Assembly (NCBI GenBank): GCA_949710005.1
Contig: OX453287.1
Span: forward strand, 16,804,060 to 16,868,059
DNA length: 64,000 bases
Direction of reading: 5' to 3'
From: Ricordea florida
Lineage: Eukaryota; Cnidaria; Anthozoa; Corallimorpharia; Ricordeidae
Shown here in pieces: positions 17,544 to 26,355 of the stretch. The stretch's first letter is position 1, and each line of letters opens with the position of its first letter. The position numbers and the translations under genes were made by a program. The notes under the pieces are model-generated. The model searched no databases. It was given only the letters and a program-made list of their open reading frames with translations, and had not been told where the DNA came from.

Positions 17544-19094
17544 ATGTTATTAGACGATTTCAAAACCCGATACCCAAACGCCGACCTTGATAAATTTACA
17601 TTTGTGAATGATTCATATGGGGGATATATTAAGTGGAAAGTTAATGGAACAACAATAATGACAAATGATGATACAACTGGAAAAACATGGACTGATGATC
17701 TTTCTCCTAATTTGAAAACGTTGTTATGGGAAGATTTAGGGTTGGATGATTCTGAATTGAGTTCATTCCCAAAGAGTTTAACTATGACTAATCGATCTTA
17801 TCCAATACCAGCAATTGATTTTGATGCCTTTACAAGTGACATAACAAAAATGCTGACCTTTCTGGATATATACGTTTCAAATACAAAGAAATTCACAGCA
17901 AAGATGCGTGATGTTTTTACCAATCAAGTTGTGACTTTCAAATTTGGTAAACAAAGTAGAAAATGGTTGAATGCGCCTGATATGAATTATTGGCCTCAAC
18001 AACTTAACTTTGCAGTTTGGTGTGCAACATCTGGTTGTGGGATAAGTCCTTTTGAAAGTCTAAATTATCCTAAAGTAATAAATAGCTTTATCAAGTTTCA
18101 TTTGTATTTCACAATAAGGCGAATATTATATGAATTAAGTCTTCCCTTACCTGATGAGCAACCTTTTATAATAAATAATAATCCATATAGTAAAGTTGCA
18201 TATAATCGATTGTGTGCTGAATTTGGAATTGCTAATAATTCCGATTTTAGATGGAAAGGCGGTAGAAATGGAGGATTAGGCGATATATTCCTTGATTATG
18301 GTGCAGGATACCGCGGAAAAGGCGGTGGATATCAAAATGTACATATTGTACGGAATTATGATGTTGAAGCGGATCAATGGCCGGGTGAAGGTAATAAATT
18401 CTCTGATGAAGGCGGTAAGAAAGAAAAAGGTAATCTCATTTCATTTATCCGTAACGATGACTTTGCCGATTTCAAATATGCTTGGTTTATCCCAACAAGA
18501 GGACATGGACTCACTAAAGCCGGACTTGGTAGATTGAATCGATCCGCTGAAGCTTTTGTTTACTGCATATTGGGCGCACAAGTTAACACTAGAAACTCGA
18601 TTTACGGTAATGGCGGTGGCGCAATCGAAACACAACAAGAATTCTTAGCTTTATTTGAAAGTAGTGTGATCGAGAATGACATTTCAAGTTCGATTCAAAG
18701 ATATCAATTAGCTGTACAAGAAGCGAAATTACGGCTTGATTTAGCTATTGCTCCCGGTGTATGGTTGATGCCGAGTAATATGATAATCAATACTGAAAGC
18801 GTGACAGGTTTTAACAACAAACTTATGAAAGCGAGTAATGATATGAATTTTGGTATGAATAATTCCCTAAACACTGAATCAAAACATGTTGGAATAAGCC
18901 ATAACTTAGGATCTTCAAAGTTAAAGTTACCTCATATTCGCCTGGAGGATAAAACTGAAACGAAGGAACCAAAAACCTCAACGAAAACAGACTCTATGAA
19001 ACAGGAAAATTATATTGACTCAACGCAGCATGAAAAGAATATATTAGCATTTATAGTTGTCGCTGGTGGATTAGCGTGGTATCTATTTCGGTAG
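17544..19094 (+). CDS. large conserved element protein with C-terminal membrane anchor, 516 aa
   Basis: This is the largest gene of the right half and one of the best conserved between the elements. Notable stretches are FVNDSYGGYIKWK near the start, FGKQSRKWLNAPDMNYWPQQ and LNFAVWCATSGCGISPFE (about 135-170), a glycine-rich NGGLGDIFLDYGAGYRGKG, and SSSIQRYQLAVQEAKLRLDL (about 375-400). A variable polar region (about 430-495) precedes a single hydrophobic C-terminus ILAFIVVAGGLAWYLF plus Arg, typical of a tail anchor. I recall homologues in cnidarian genomes without a known role. It may be a spike or membrane-anchored structural protein; a second jelly-roll capsid protein cannot be excluded. 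Confidence 0.9.
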   Translation: MLLDDFKTRYPNADLDKFTFVNDSYGGYIKWKVNGTTIMTNDDTTGKTWTDDLSPNLKTLLWEDLGLDDSELSSFPKSLTMTNRSYPIPAIDFDAFTSDITKMLTFLDIYVSNTKKFTAKMRDVFTNQVVTFKFGKQSRKWLNAPDMNYWPQQLNFAVWCATSGCGISPFESLNYPKVINSFIKFHLYFTIRRILYELSLPLPDEQPFIINNNPYSKVAYNRLCAEFGIANNSDFRWKGGRNGGLGDIFLDYGAGYRGKGGGYQNVHIVRNYDVEADQWPGEGNKFSDEGGKKEKGNLISFIRNDDFADFKYAWFIPTRGHGLTKAGLGRLNRSAEAFVYCILGAQVNTRNSIYGNGGGAIETQQEFLALFESSVIENDISSSIQRYQLAVQEAKLRLDLAIAPGVWLMPSNMIINTESVTGFNNKLMKASNDMNFGMNNSLNTESKHVGISHNLGSSKLKLPHIRLEDKTETKEPKTSTKTDSMKQENYIDSTQHEKNILAFIVVAGGLAWYLFR

Positions 19095-19155
19095 ATGACT
19101 GGATTTTTCGGCTTACGCGTAAGTCGATTTTTATCACATACGGTGATTATATAAA

Positions 19156-19163
19156 TTTAAAGA
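19156..19163 (+). promoter_or_regulatory. TTTAAAGA box (distal)
   Basis: First of two boxes before the minor capsid gene, 55 bp before its ATG. The TTTAAAGATTAATATTG string resembles the single E2 box of this gene, so this may be the ancestral one. Confidence 0.5.
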
Positions 19164-19182
19164 TTAATATTGTGTAATCAGA

Positions 19183-19202
19183 TCTAAAGACCAGCTTCGC
19201 TG
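19183..19202 (+). promoter_or_regulatory. TCTAAAGA box with small hairpin
   Basis: TCTAAAGA begins 28 bp before the ATG at 19211 and is followed by CAGC-TTC-GCTG (19192-19202). The hairpin resembles a single arm of the 27-nt element and is absent from E2, so a second box may have arrived with it. Confidence 0.5.
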
Positions 19203-19210
19203 AAAACAAA

Positions 19211-19846
19211 ATGTTAAGCATAACAATGTATGAGTCAGAAACTAGAATTTATTTAGATCCTCCGCTGAAAAATCTTCGGGAGATACAACTCCTGGATTGT
19301 AATATACAAACTAAAAGATTGATTAATTTCAAGGATAAACAGATAATATACAATGATAAGAATCAGGGCTTCATAATAATTCAACCCGGAACATATTCTC
19401 TTCGTAATATTCAATCAATCTTTCTTAATGATCCTGATGGGGAAAAGATAACAATAATTGAGACTGATACTGTTGACTATCTATATTCAAATAAGAACTT
19501 CAAAATTAAACTTACGAGAGGGTTGGGGTTTGGTTTAGGAGTTCCTGAAGTCATAAATCCGGGTAAATTATACCCCATAAATATTCAGATTAAGGAACCT
19601 CTGAGACTTATGTGTAGTATAGTGGATAATAAGTTTTCATATATGAATAAAAACAAAAATGGAGAACTTGTAAAACTCTCACCATCTCACCTACTTGCAA
19701 ACATCCCCTCAAAGGATTATCCAACAATTCCAGTTCGAAAATATGATTCTCTAATAAACCACTTTGATTTAACCATATTAGACAATGAATGGAAACAACT
19801 TAATCTTAAGGGATCTACCATAACTTTTAGTTTAAGATTTAGATAA
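19211..19846 (+). CDS. candidate minor capsid (penton-like, single jelly-roll) protein, 211 aa
   Basis: The N-terminus LSITMYESETRIYLDPPL leads into REIQLLDCNI, followed by strands such as FIIIQPGTYSLRNIQSIF and, in the C-terminal half, LMCSIVDNK, LLANIPSK and HFDLTILDNEWKQLNLKG. This order, beta-strand 'what the object looks like' residues, the paired gap and C-terminal 'N-x-x-D-x-T-I-x-D-x-x-x-x-x-L-N-L-K-G' pattern resemble penton-like proteins of Polintons and related viruses. The function would be closing capsid vertices. This is inference from pattern and gene neighbourhood. The E2 copy is the same length. E1 has a second, internally deleted copy at 16369-16758. Confidence 0.7.
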   Translation: MLSITMYESETRIYLDPPLKNLREIQLLDCNIQTKRLINFKDKQIIYNDKNQGFIIIQPGTYSLRNIQSIFLNDPDGEKITIIETDTVDYLYSNKNFKIKLTRGLGFGLGVPEVINPGKLYPINIQIKEPLRLMCSIVDNKFSYMNKNKNGELVKLSPSHLLANIPSKDYPTIPVRKYDSLINHFDLTILDNEWKQLNLKGSTITFSLRFR

Positions 19847-19895
19847 ATTTTTGTTATATAACCAGTAATTAGGTTATATAACATAATTTTTTTAA

Positions 19896-20516
19896 CTAAT
19901 CTTCATCACCCCATAACTCTTCTAAAAACTTTAATTCCTCAACATCAATACACCAATCTAAATACCTACTTGGATGCCATGCTACTTTCATTAGTTCATC
20001 ATGCAAGTCCTTGTAAAATGTTTCTTTGTGCTCAATCTTATATTCATTTAAATAAACACTTACACTTAATTCTTTAATAAAAAAAATTTTATCAAAGGTA
20101 TCAATTCGGCATTCCTCATCGTGGTAAGCAAGATAAACACCATTTTCATAAAAATAATTAAGCGCCTCTCCGTTTGCTACAAACCAACCACAGCAAGGGG
20201 AAAAATCGTATTCACTTTTATACTCAAAAAATTCATAATTAGCAGCTTTTAAAATTTTTTTTACAAACTTTTCAACACATATACCATTAACACCAAAACC
20301 TATGTTTGTTTCAAAATTAATACAATGAGTAAAATCATAATTTTTATTATAATATTTTACATCAAAATTTATGTAATTAGGTAAAACATGGTCATATGTC
20401 AGCTTATCAAGAAAATATTGTCTATTTTTTGATAAATTTTTAAAGAGGTCTTCTTTTATTTCTTCTATAAAATCACAAATACCAAGCTTTTTATCATTTT
20501 CATATTTAATTTCCAT
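19896..20516 (-). CDS. 'AWHP'-motif protein, 206 aa
   Basis: The N-terminal part contains CDFIEEIKEDLFKNLSKNR and the C-terminus carries FYKDLHDELMKVAWHPSRYL followed by DWCIDVEE. The latter string resembles short C-terminal motifs (AWHP or TWHP then a D-x-C-x-D-x-E) that I recall in giant-virus and algal virus proteins of unknown function. The E2 homologue keeps both ends but the middle is diverged, so only the ends look constrained. It is transcribed leftward, behind the zinc-knuckle gene, with its own box. The last 15 residues are acidic. Confidence 0.82.
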   Translation of the reverse strand: MEIKYENDKKLGICDFIEEIKEDLFKNLSKNRQYFLDKLTYDHVLPNYINFDVKYYNKNYDFTHCINFETNIGFGVNGICVEKFVKKILKAANYEFFEYKSEYDFSPCCGWFVANGEALNYFYENGVYLAYHDEECRIDTFDKIFFIKELSVSVYLNEYKIEHKETFYKDLHDELMKVAWHPSRYLDWCIDVEELKFLEELWGDED

Positions 20517-20536
20517 ATTTTATTTTATATTTTATA

Positions 20537-20544
20537 TCTTTAAG
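20537..20544 (-). promoter_or_regulatory. CTTAAAGA box, minus strand
   Basis: On the minus strand the box begins 28 bp before the ATG at 20516, directly after the stop of the zinc-knuckle gene, and is followed by an AT-only leader. Confidence 0.55.
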
Positions 20545-21111
20545 TCATAATTTTAATTTTAATTTTTTTCGACATTCCTTACAAGAAGATTTTTGTTTAC
20601 CATGTTCACATATTTGTGATCCCCCGCATTCTTTACATTGTTGTTTTTGCTTGCCGTGTTCACACATTTGTGATCCTCCACATTCTTTACAGATTGACTT
20701 ATAACTTTTATGTTTACATATTTGTGATCCTCCGCATTCTTTACAAGAAGATTTTTGTTTATCATGTTCACATATTTGTGATCCCCCGCATTCTTTACAT
20801 TGTTGTTTTTGCTTGCTGTGTTCACACATTTGTGATCCTCCACATTTCATACAATAATATTTTCGCTTACCATGTTCGCATATTTCAGATCCTCCACACT
20901 CTTTACAACGATATTTACTCTTTCCGTGAATACAAAAATAATTATAATTAATTATAGTATCTTTTAGTATTAATTTAACAATTTCCTCATCTTGAATTTT
21001 TTTAAAAACATTAATAAAATCTTCTTTTCGCAATTTAGATCGCCCTTTAATTTTAAGCTCTCTAGCAAGTTGTTTTAATTGCGGCACATTTAATCTTTCT
21101 AAATTCTCCAT
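20545..21111 (-). CDS. SAP plus zinc-knuckle repeat protein, 188 aa
   Basis: Residues 1-18 are identical to the polymerase start because they lie in the TIR; with the next 20 residues they form a SAP-like motif, a DNA-binding helix pair. From about residue 57 there are about seven units of the form C-x-x-C-G-G-S-x-x-C-x-H-x-x-x-K, for example CKECGGSQICEHGKQK, which should bind zinc as C2-H-C knuckles. Such repeats are widespread in giant viruses, polinton-like viruses and algae; no function is established that I know. Leftward transcription from the right TIR mirrors the polymerase, which suggests joint early expression. Confidence 0.88.
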   Translation of the reverse strand: MENLERLNVPQLKQLARELKIKGRSKLRKEDFINVFKKIQDEEIVKLILKDTIINYNYFCIHGKSKYRCKECGGSEICEHGKRKYYCMKCGGSQMCEHSKQKQQCKECGGSQICEHDKQKSSCKECGGSQICKHKSYKSICKECGGSQMCEHGKQKQQCKECGGSQICEHGKQKSSCKECRKKLKLKL

Positions 21112-21176
21112 TTTGTATATTAATTCTTCTTTTTTTAAATAACATTTATTTTTAATTTTTTATTTGTCCTAGTATT

Positions 21177-21210
<34 letters not shown>

Positions 21211-21586
21211 CCCAGCCTCCCTAGTTCGAAAACCTCTACAACTGTAAAATTTTCATTTCAGCTTTGTGTTGGCTTTGTGTCGGCTTCACCAATTTCATAT
21301 AGTCTTTGTATCGGCTTTGTATCGGCTTGGTATCGGCTTGGTATCGGCTTGGTATCGGCTTGGTATCGGCTTGGTATCGGCTTGGTATCGGCTTGGTATC
21401 GGCTTGGTATCGGCTTTGTATCGGCTTGGTATCGGCTTTGTATCGGCTTGGTTTTTAGCTAGCAAAAATCCTTGGCAAATCTCTGATAAATCTCTGATAA
21501 ATCTCTGATAAATCTCTGATAAATCTCTGATAAATTTTTTCATTTTTTTTTCATTTTTGTCCTAAAAACCGCTTTTTACATCTACT
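21057..21586 (-). repeat. E1 right terminal inverted repeat
   Basis: This is the inverse of 5908-6444, ending at CATCTACT. It includes the first 55 nt of the zinc-knuckle gene, a 29-T run and the 11-bp arrays. Apart from the homopolymer length I saw no difference in array length from the left copy. Confidence 0.93.
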
Positions 21587-21590
<4 letters not shown>

Positions 21591-21628
<38 letters not shown>

Positions 21629-23010
21629 AGGATTAATCAAGCGACTGCTATACGTACAAATTTAATTTGAAGAACTTGGTGTCAGATCAATTCATAATAT
21701 CTAAGTTGATCATTTCTGTGATTCTTGTTAACAGTTAGCCATACATTTTACTGTTCTAGTATGGAGAAGTTCCATGCTGATCACTTCTGGAACTGAAAGG
21801 GTTAATAACTCATCTTATTACATGGCTGTGTCTCAGAAGGACTGGGAACTAACGAATTCACGAATTTGATTGGCTGAAATCGATATTAACCGCGGTCTAG
21901 ATTTTCCCATCTAGACCAGCATCGGTAGACCGGTTTTATTTTGCGTTGAAAAAGTAGCAAACCAAAATGCAAAAATGTTCACCATTTTCTTTTATTTTCG
22001 TCTCAATCATTTATGGAAGTGCCTAAAAGCCTGATGACAAAAAAAAAGAAAAGAGGACGGACAAATTTCGGCAGGTTCAAGTTAAGCTCATCGCCGTTCG
22101 CAAGCAAAATGTCAGCAAGCCAGTTACATTAAACGAGTTAAAGTTTCCTTCTTTGCCATATAATAAACATCTTATTAACCGAGCTAAGTCGGTCTGTATG
22201 GGAGAATCTTGACCTCGGTCTGTACTCACGACCTCGGTCAAGATTGGAAAAAGTTATTGGCATCGTGGAGAATCATGGAACCATCATCTGTGGTTCATCC
22301 CACAACACTTTGCGGTCCTTCTGGTCGTGGACGCCATCTTAGGGTTCATGTGCAGTAGTTTGTTGAGAAATATTTAGATAATAGCAACACGTTAAAGAGC
22401 AGCGATGCCAGTGAGCGTGTCCCCTGCTATTCGGGTATGAAGATGTCATAGTCTGTGTCTCTTCGGGCCTGAAATTTTTTTACGCACACTAAAGATAAAT
22501 TACTTCATTGCTGTTGCAAAGTCCACAATTAACCATTTTACGTAACTGACAGTTTTCCAGATATGCTGCTCTCTTTCTTGGGTTAGCTTACGGATATAAA
22601 CGAAACGGTAAGTGTACGGGAGTAATAAACCATTATCATATCTTTGGTAGAAACCTTTACTTGGTTGTTGTTATAATCTTTTAAAGGTTTCCTTGTGATC
22701 CCCGTGCACCCTTGACAATACACATGCTGCAGCCGTGTTGTCAAGGGTAACACACGTGAAAAAGTTGTAAATGAAAACAGTTCAGCAACAGAATGTATCA
22801 CGAAGTTTAGTGTGAAGGGCTAGATTTCTGTATCACCCCATGCTTCATTGTGCACACTTGACCTGCACTTCTTTAAAAGGTGTTGCTAATGACAAGTGAA
22901 GATAGACGTTGGTTAATAAGTTGCCATTGTCATGGTTCAATGAAGCATAAGTGTTATTGATATGCCAAGCTTCTTAGCAAAGTATTGTATGGTACATGTA
23001 GCAGGGATTA
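21591..23010. other. host flank right of E1, no gene recognised
   Basis: The start continues the interrupted tandem unit (GGCGTTAGACAGAGTAAAATC). No exon with paired splice signals could be supported. Confidence 0.4.
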
Positions 23011-23013
23011 GGG

Positions 23014-23110
23014 TAAGATTTCCTCACAGGTCCCTACTTCATTATGCATGCTGTAGCCGTACGGTTTCATTCTCAGAAATGTTTGCACACGCACTTCCCA
23101 AGATAATTCA
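23014..23110. repeat. partial copy of the 23383 inverted-repeat family
   Basis: It shares TAAGATTTCCTCACAGGTCC and CTACTTCATTATGCATGC with the complete inverted-repeat copy at 23383-23523, and has the CTGTAGCCGTACGG and CACTTCCCAAGA strings in the order expected for the same family. Confidence 0.6.
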
Positions 23111-23112
23111 TT

Positions 23113-23236
23113 AGGTTCCGGTTCAAACGTCAAACTTTACATGTGCTGAATCTAATGCAAATGAGAGAAAACAATAGATTTTTCTCATTTGCATAAGATC
23201 TGGCACATGTGAAGTTTGACGTTTGAACCGGGCCTT
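23113..23236. repeat. MITE-like inverted repeat
   Basis: CCGGTTCAAACGTCAAAC and the following arm to CAAATGAGA are mirrored by TCTCATTTGCAT, CACATGTGAAG and GTTTGACGTTTGAACCGG. Arms are about 50 bp. Confidence 0.75.
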
Positions 23237-23382
23237 ATTGGTTATAATGCAAAAACTACCCCGTCCAATTGGATGGTTGGTTTGCTACCCGTGTTCATTT
23301 CCATGCTTACCATGACAGAGTTTTCCTTTTTTGAAACAACTCTGCTTTTTGTGTTCTTTTAAGCTGGTAGGAGAAAGATGGG

Positions 23383-23523
23383 TAAGATTTCCTCACAGGT
23401 CCCTACTTCATTATGCATGCTGTAGTTGAATTGTCTTGGGAAGTGTGCGTGTAAATATTTCTGAGAACTAAACTGTACGGCTACAGCATGCATAATGAAG
23501 TAGGGACCAGTGAGGAAATCTTA
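23383..23523. repeat. MITE-like inverted repeat
   Basis: TAAGATTTCCTCACAGGTCC, then ACTTCATTATGCATGC at the left is matched by GCATGCATAATGAAGT and GAGGAAATCTTA at the right. Confidence 0.75.
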
Positions 23524-23775
23524 TGCTTTGTCTGTCTGGTGTGTTCCTGCTTACAATCATTGCAAGGGATAGAGTTAATGGTGTTAGTTTTTTGTTCCTA
23601 TGGTACAGGACCATTAGGCTTGGTTAACATATTGCACAACTTAAAGAAAATAATGTTTTTGGTTAACCTTGACATTCTGACTATCTACTCAAAATGCTTT
23701 TTGTAAGTTTTTCGACTCCGTGGAAGGTTAAAAGCTTATTGACACGTAGATATCCATATCCCAAGTGGGGTCTAA

Positions 23776-23890
23776 TTAACAATTATTCGCCGAAGGCAAA
23801 GTGATTCTCGGTGAATATTTACCGAGACGAAGTCGAGGTGAATATTCAGCGAGAATCACTGAGCCTGAGGCAAATAATTGTTTTAGTATA
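23776..23890. repeat. MITE-like inverted repeat
   Basis: AACAATTATTCGCCGAAGGC, GTGATTCTCGGTGAATATT on the left are mirrored by GAATATTCAGCGAGAATCAC and GCAAATAATTGTT on the right. Confidence 0.65.
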
Positions 23891-24124
23891 AATACACAGA
23901 TGATTATTTCAAAAAAGAAAAGAAAAGCATTGAACAACACGGGAAAATTTATTTCACCACAAGCGCGCGAACGACTGGCAGCCATTTTGTTCGTCAAGGT
24001 GATTATCGGCTGATAATCCGAGATAGCGAACCAATCAGAGTGCGCGATTTTGTATAATCACTTGAGTATTTATACTAAAAGATTATATCAGAAAGTGGGA
24101 ACTTGACTTGTCTTTTATGTGACA

Positions 24125-24238
24125 GAATACCTGAAGCCTATAGGACAAGAGGAACGAGAAATAGAAGCTCTTAGAGCAAAGGAAAAAGCTGAACTTGAAG
24201 CAATTAGAAAAGCAGAAGCTGCTAAGAGTGAGTGATAC
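24125..24238 (+). CDS. exon resembling ATP synthase subunit e
   Basis: After a TTTTATGTGACAG acceptor the frame reads EYLKPIGQEEREIEALRAKE and on through a charged helix to EAEAAKSE and TGA at 24236-24238; a GT at 24233 (AAGAGTGAGT) could alternatively be a donor. The Y-L-K-P start followed by a Glu/Arg/Lys/Ala-rich helix matches the C-terminal half of mitochondrial F1Fo-ATP synthase subunit e (ATP5ME), a small inner-membrane subunit that helps dimerise the enzyme. The membrane-helix exon expected upstream was not found. Short charged helices are easily mistaken, so this is tentative. Confidence 0.4.
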
Positions 24239-24340
24239 ACAAATTCCCTTTACAATAGACTGCATGTTGTACCAGTTACAACTATGATAGCAGCATCACC
24301 TCCATGGGTGAAGAAATCTATGAAACTTCAACGCACATAG

Positions 24341-24884
24341 CAGTGTTGCATCCAGAGCGTGTCATTGCATCCTGGGATGCAATATTTCGCTTTTGGACCC
24401 CCTAAAATACTAAGAAGGGGTCCCTGTGGACGCACAAATATCATGCTTGAAATATATGCACGTTCCTTCCACTTGTATCAACGCAAAGAAAAACAATCCG
24501 CTTGCCATGTGCGGAACAACGAACTTCCGAAGATGAACACTGGAGCGTCATGCCTTCTGATGCACAATTGCCACCAATGACGGATTTTCACGTCCATTCG
24601 CTCCGCGTTTTTTGAGTTCTGACTTCTCATAAAAGCTTTTCAGTTTGAGAGACCCGTAGCATTAGGCAGAGGTGAACAAAGAAACATTTACTCGGCCCAG
24701 TAATCACAGTTTTCAAAATGGTGGACACCGACAATGCGATTTTTCACTCGTCTTCATCATCAAATTAAGAGGTGATTGAAATCAATATTTATGATAGGAC
24801 CCCCAAGATTCGGGTCTGGACCCCCAAATATTTGTCCAAGGGGTCCAGAGGACCCCTACCCAGTAAAACCTGGATGCAACACTG
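24341..24884. mobile_element. non-autonomous hAT-like DNA transposon
   Basis: Termini are CAGTGTTGCATCCAG and its inverse CTGGATGCAACACTG, flanked by the direct repeat CACATAG (24334-24340 and 24885-24891), with an eighth base shared if the terminal G is counted. The CAGTGTTG start and a 7-8-bp duplication fit the hAT superfamily. Subterminal GGACCCC strings recur. No transposase is encoded. Confidence 0.75.
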
Positions 24885-24891
24885 CACATAG

Positions 24892-26150
24892 GTTTTGTAA
24901 GGTGCATGCTTTTTGTGCTCACTCATTTCAGTGATCATGTTCATTAGAACATGATGGATTGAATGCTCTCATAGGTTCCTAGTCTTACTGCAGCAACTGA
25001 GTGTTCTTGTTCATATTGTTTTGTGGCTGAAAGAATTGATATGCATTTAAGGTATATTTAGACTGATATGTTCGCTTAAAGTTGATGATTTTGAGTTTGA
25101 CTGTGAAAGTTAAGCTGTTCCTAACTACTACAAAACACCCAAATTCACCCAGTTCCAAACACAAATACTGTAATGTATGCTACACACATATATTTTTTTT
25201 CTGAAGTCTGCTTGCAGGAGACTAATTTGATAGTAAGGCTATATTTTACAGACCTCCAGTTTCAAAGAATTTCTGAAAGTTTGTGTTATTATGAGCAGAA
25301 CATCTCTGATCATTGACAAAGTTTTTCAAAATAATATAATTGATGTTAAATCAACTCAAGCAATGACCCTGCTGGCTATTGATCTCACAAGTATAACTGT
25401 TAACATCCTTTTCATTGAGTGACCATATTTTGCTTTTTTCCACAGTTCCTTTATTTTAGATTGATCATTGCTTGTCTGCTGTGAAGATGGTTATTCTTTG
25501 ATGGGAAATTCCTATTTTCATCTGACAACAGTCAGATGATGGGCTGTTCTCAAATTTCAGTAATGATTGTTTTGTTCTCTCTGGTGAAATAAAGTTTTGT
25601 ACATACACATCCACATGACACTGTGCATGCACTGTATTAAGGCGTACAAGAACTTGTGTGCAATCTTTCTACAGTTCTAATCATTTTATAGTGAATCTCC
25701 AACAATGTTTATTCTGTCACATTTTATATACTCAGTGTCAAATGCTGTTTCTTGTGTTGTGAAACATTTCAGTGCTTTGCTAATGCCCAATAAAAGATAC
25801 AGTGTAAAATGCCAGCAATGGTGTAAACAGTAGATACAACACTGCCATAAGCACAGGAGAATACGAATGTAATTCAGCTCTTGGAGGATTTGTATTCTTC
25901 ATTTAAAATGCCACAGGTTTTGATTAAGGTTATTATTCCTGGCTGCTGTAAGAGCTGAAGCAGCCTCTACTACAGGTATTACTTAACTGTCCTTCTTTTT
26001 GTCCTATAGTACTAAATAGCATGATAGGGAAATACACTGTGTAATTCCACTTTTGGAGAATTGCAAGATCATTCATTCAAAACTCAGCAGTGATACTGCA
26101 TTACTAAAAATAAATATCATCTGCCACAGGAAGAGCAAATGCAGCCACTG
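24892..26150. other. host sequence, no gene recognised
   Basis: AT-rich DNA without supported exons. Confidence 0.4.
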
Positions 26151-26154
26151 TTCC

Positions 26155-26355
26155 CATACTCCAGGGTTTTCAATAAGAATTGTAGCAGCAGGAAAATTGT
26201 GTAAAGTAACAGGAGAATATTCTGAAAGCACTCCATGTCTGAATTTAAAACTTGCTCAGGCCATCTATATTTGACCGGAAAATTCATTGTAATCACCGAA
26301 GAGTTCTTTGTAGTAGCCGGAGAATTCTCTGATCTCCGATACCAAATGAACACCA
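26155..26355. repeat. dispersed repeat, inverse copy of 33180-33425
   Basis: AGGGTTTTCAATAAGAAT, GTAACAGGAGAATATTCTGA, GGAGAATTCTCTGATCTCCG recur in inverse order and strand at 33180-33425. Both copies end near a TCGGAGATCAGAGAATTC edge. Confidence 0.7.

Larger units (their letters stand above)
5908..21586 (+). mobile_element. E1: complete Polinton/Maverick-type virus-like element
   Basis: The element is 15,679 bp and starts AGTAGATGTAAAAAGCGG, with the exact inverse at the right end. TIRs are 537 and 530 bp; the 7-bp difference equals the difference between their poly-A and poly-T runs (36 and 29). The flanks carry a 5-bp direct repeat ACGAG (5903-5907 and 21587-21591). It encodes protein-primed-type PolB, a DDE integrase, a packaging ATPase, candidate major and minor capsid proteins and about ten further genes, all open. 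This gene set defines Polintons/Mavericks, which are integrated virus-like elements. No adenain-type protease was recognised. Intact genes and nearly identical TIRs suggest a recent insertion. Confidence 0.93.

Noticed and set aside
20559-20951. Open frames on the other frames/strand of the zinc-knuckle gene (also 56997-57284)
   Set aside because: Periodic shadows of the Cys-repeat codons; lack start context and box.
21175-21543. Matching open frames in the right TIR
   Set aside because: Same 11-bp array in inverse; no conservation with E2 arrays at protein level.
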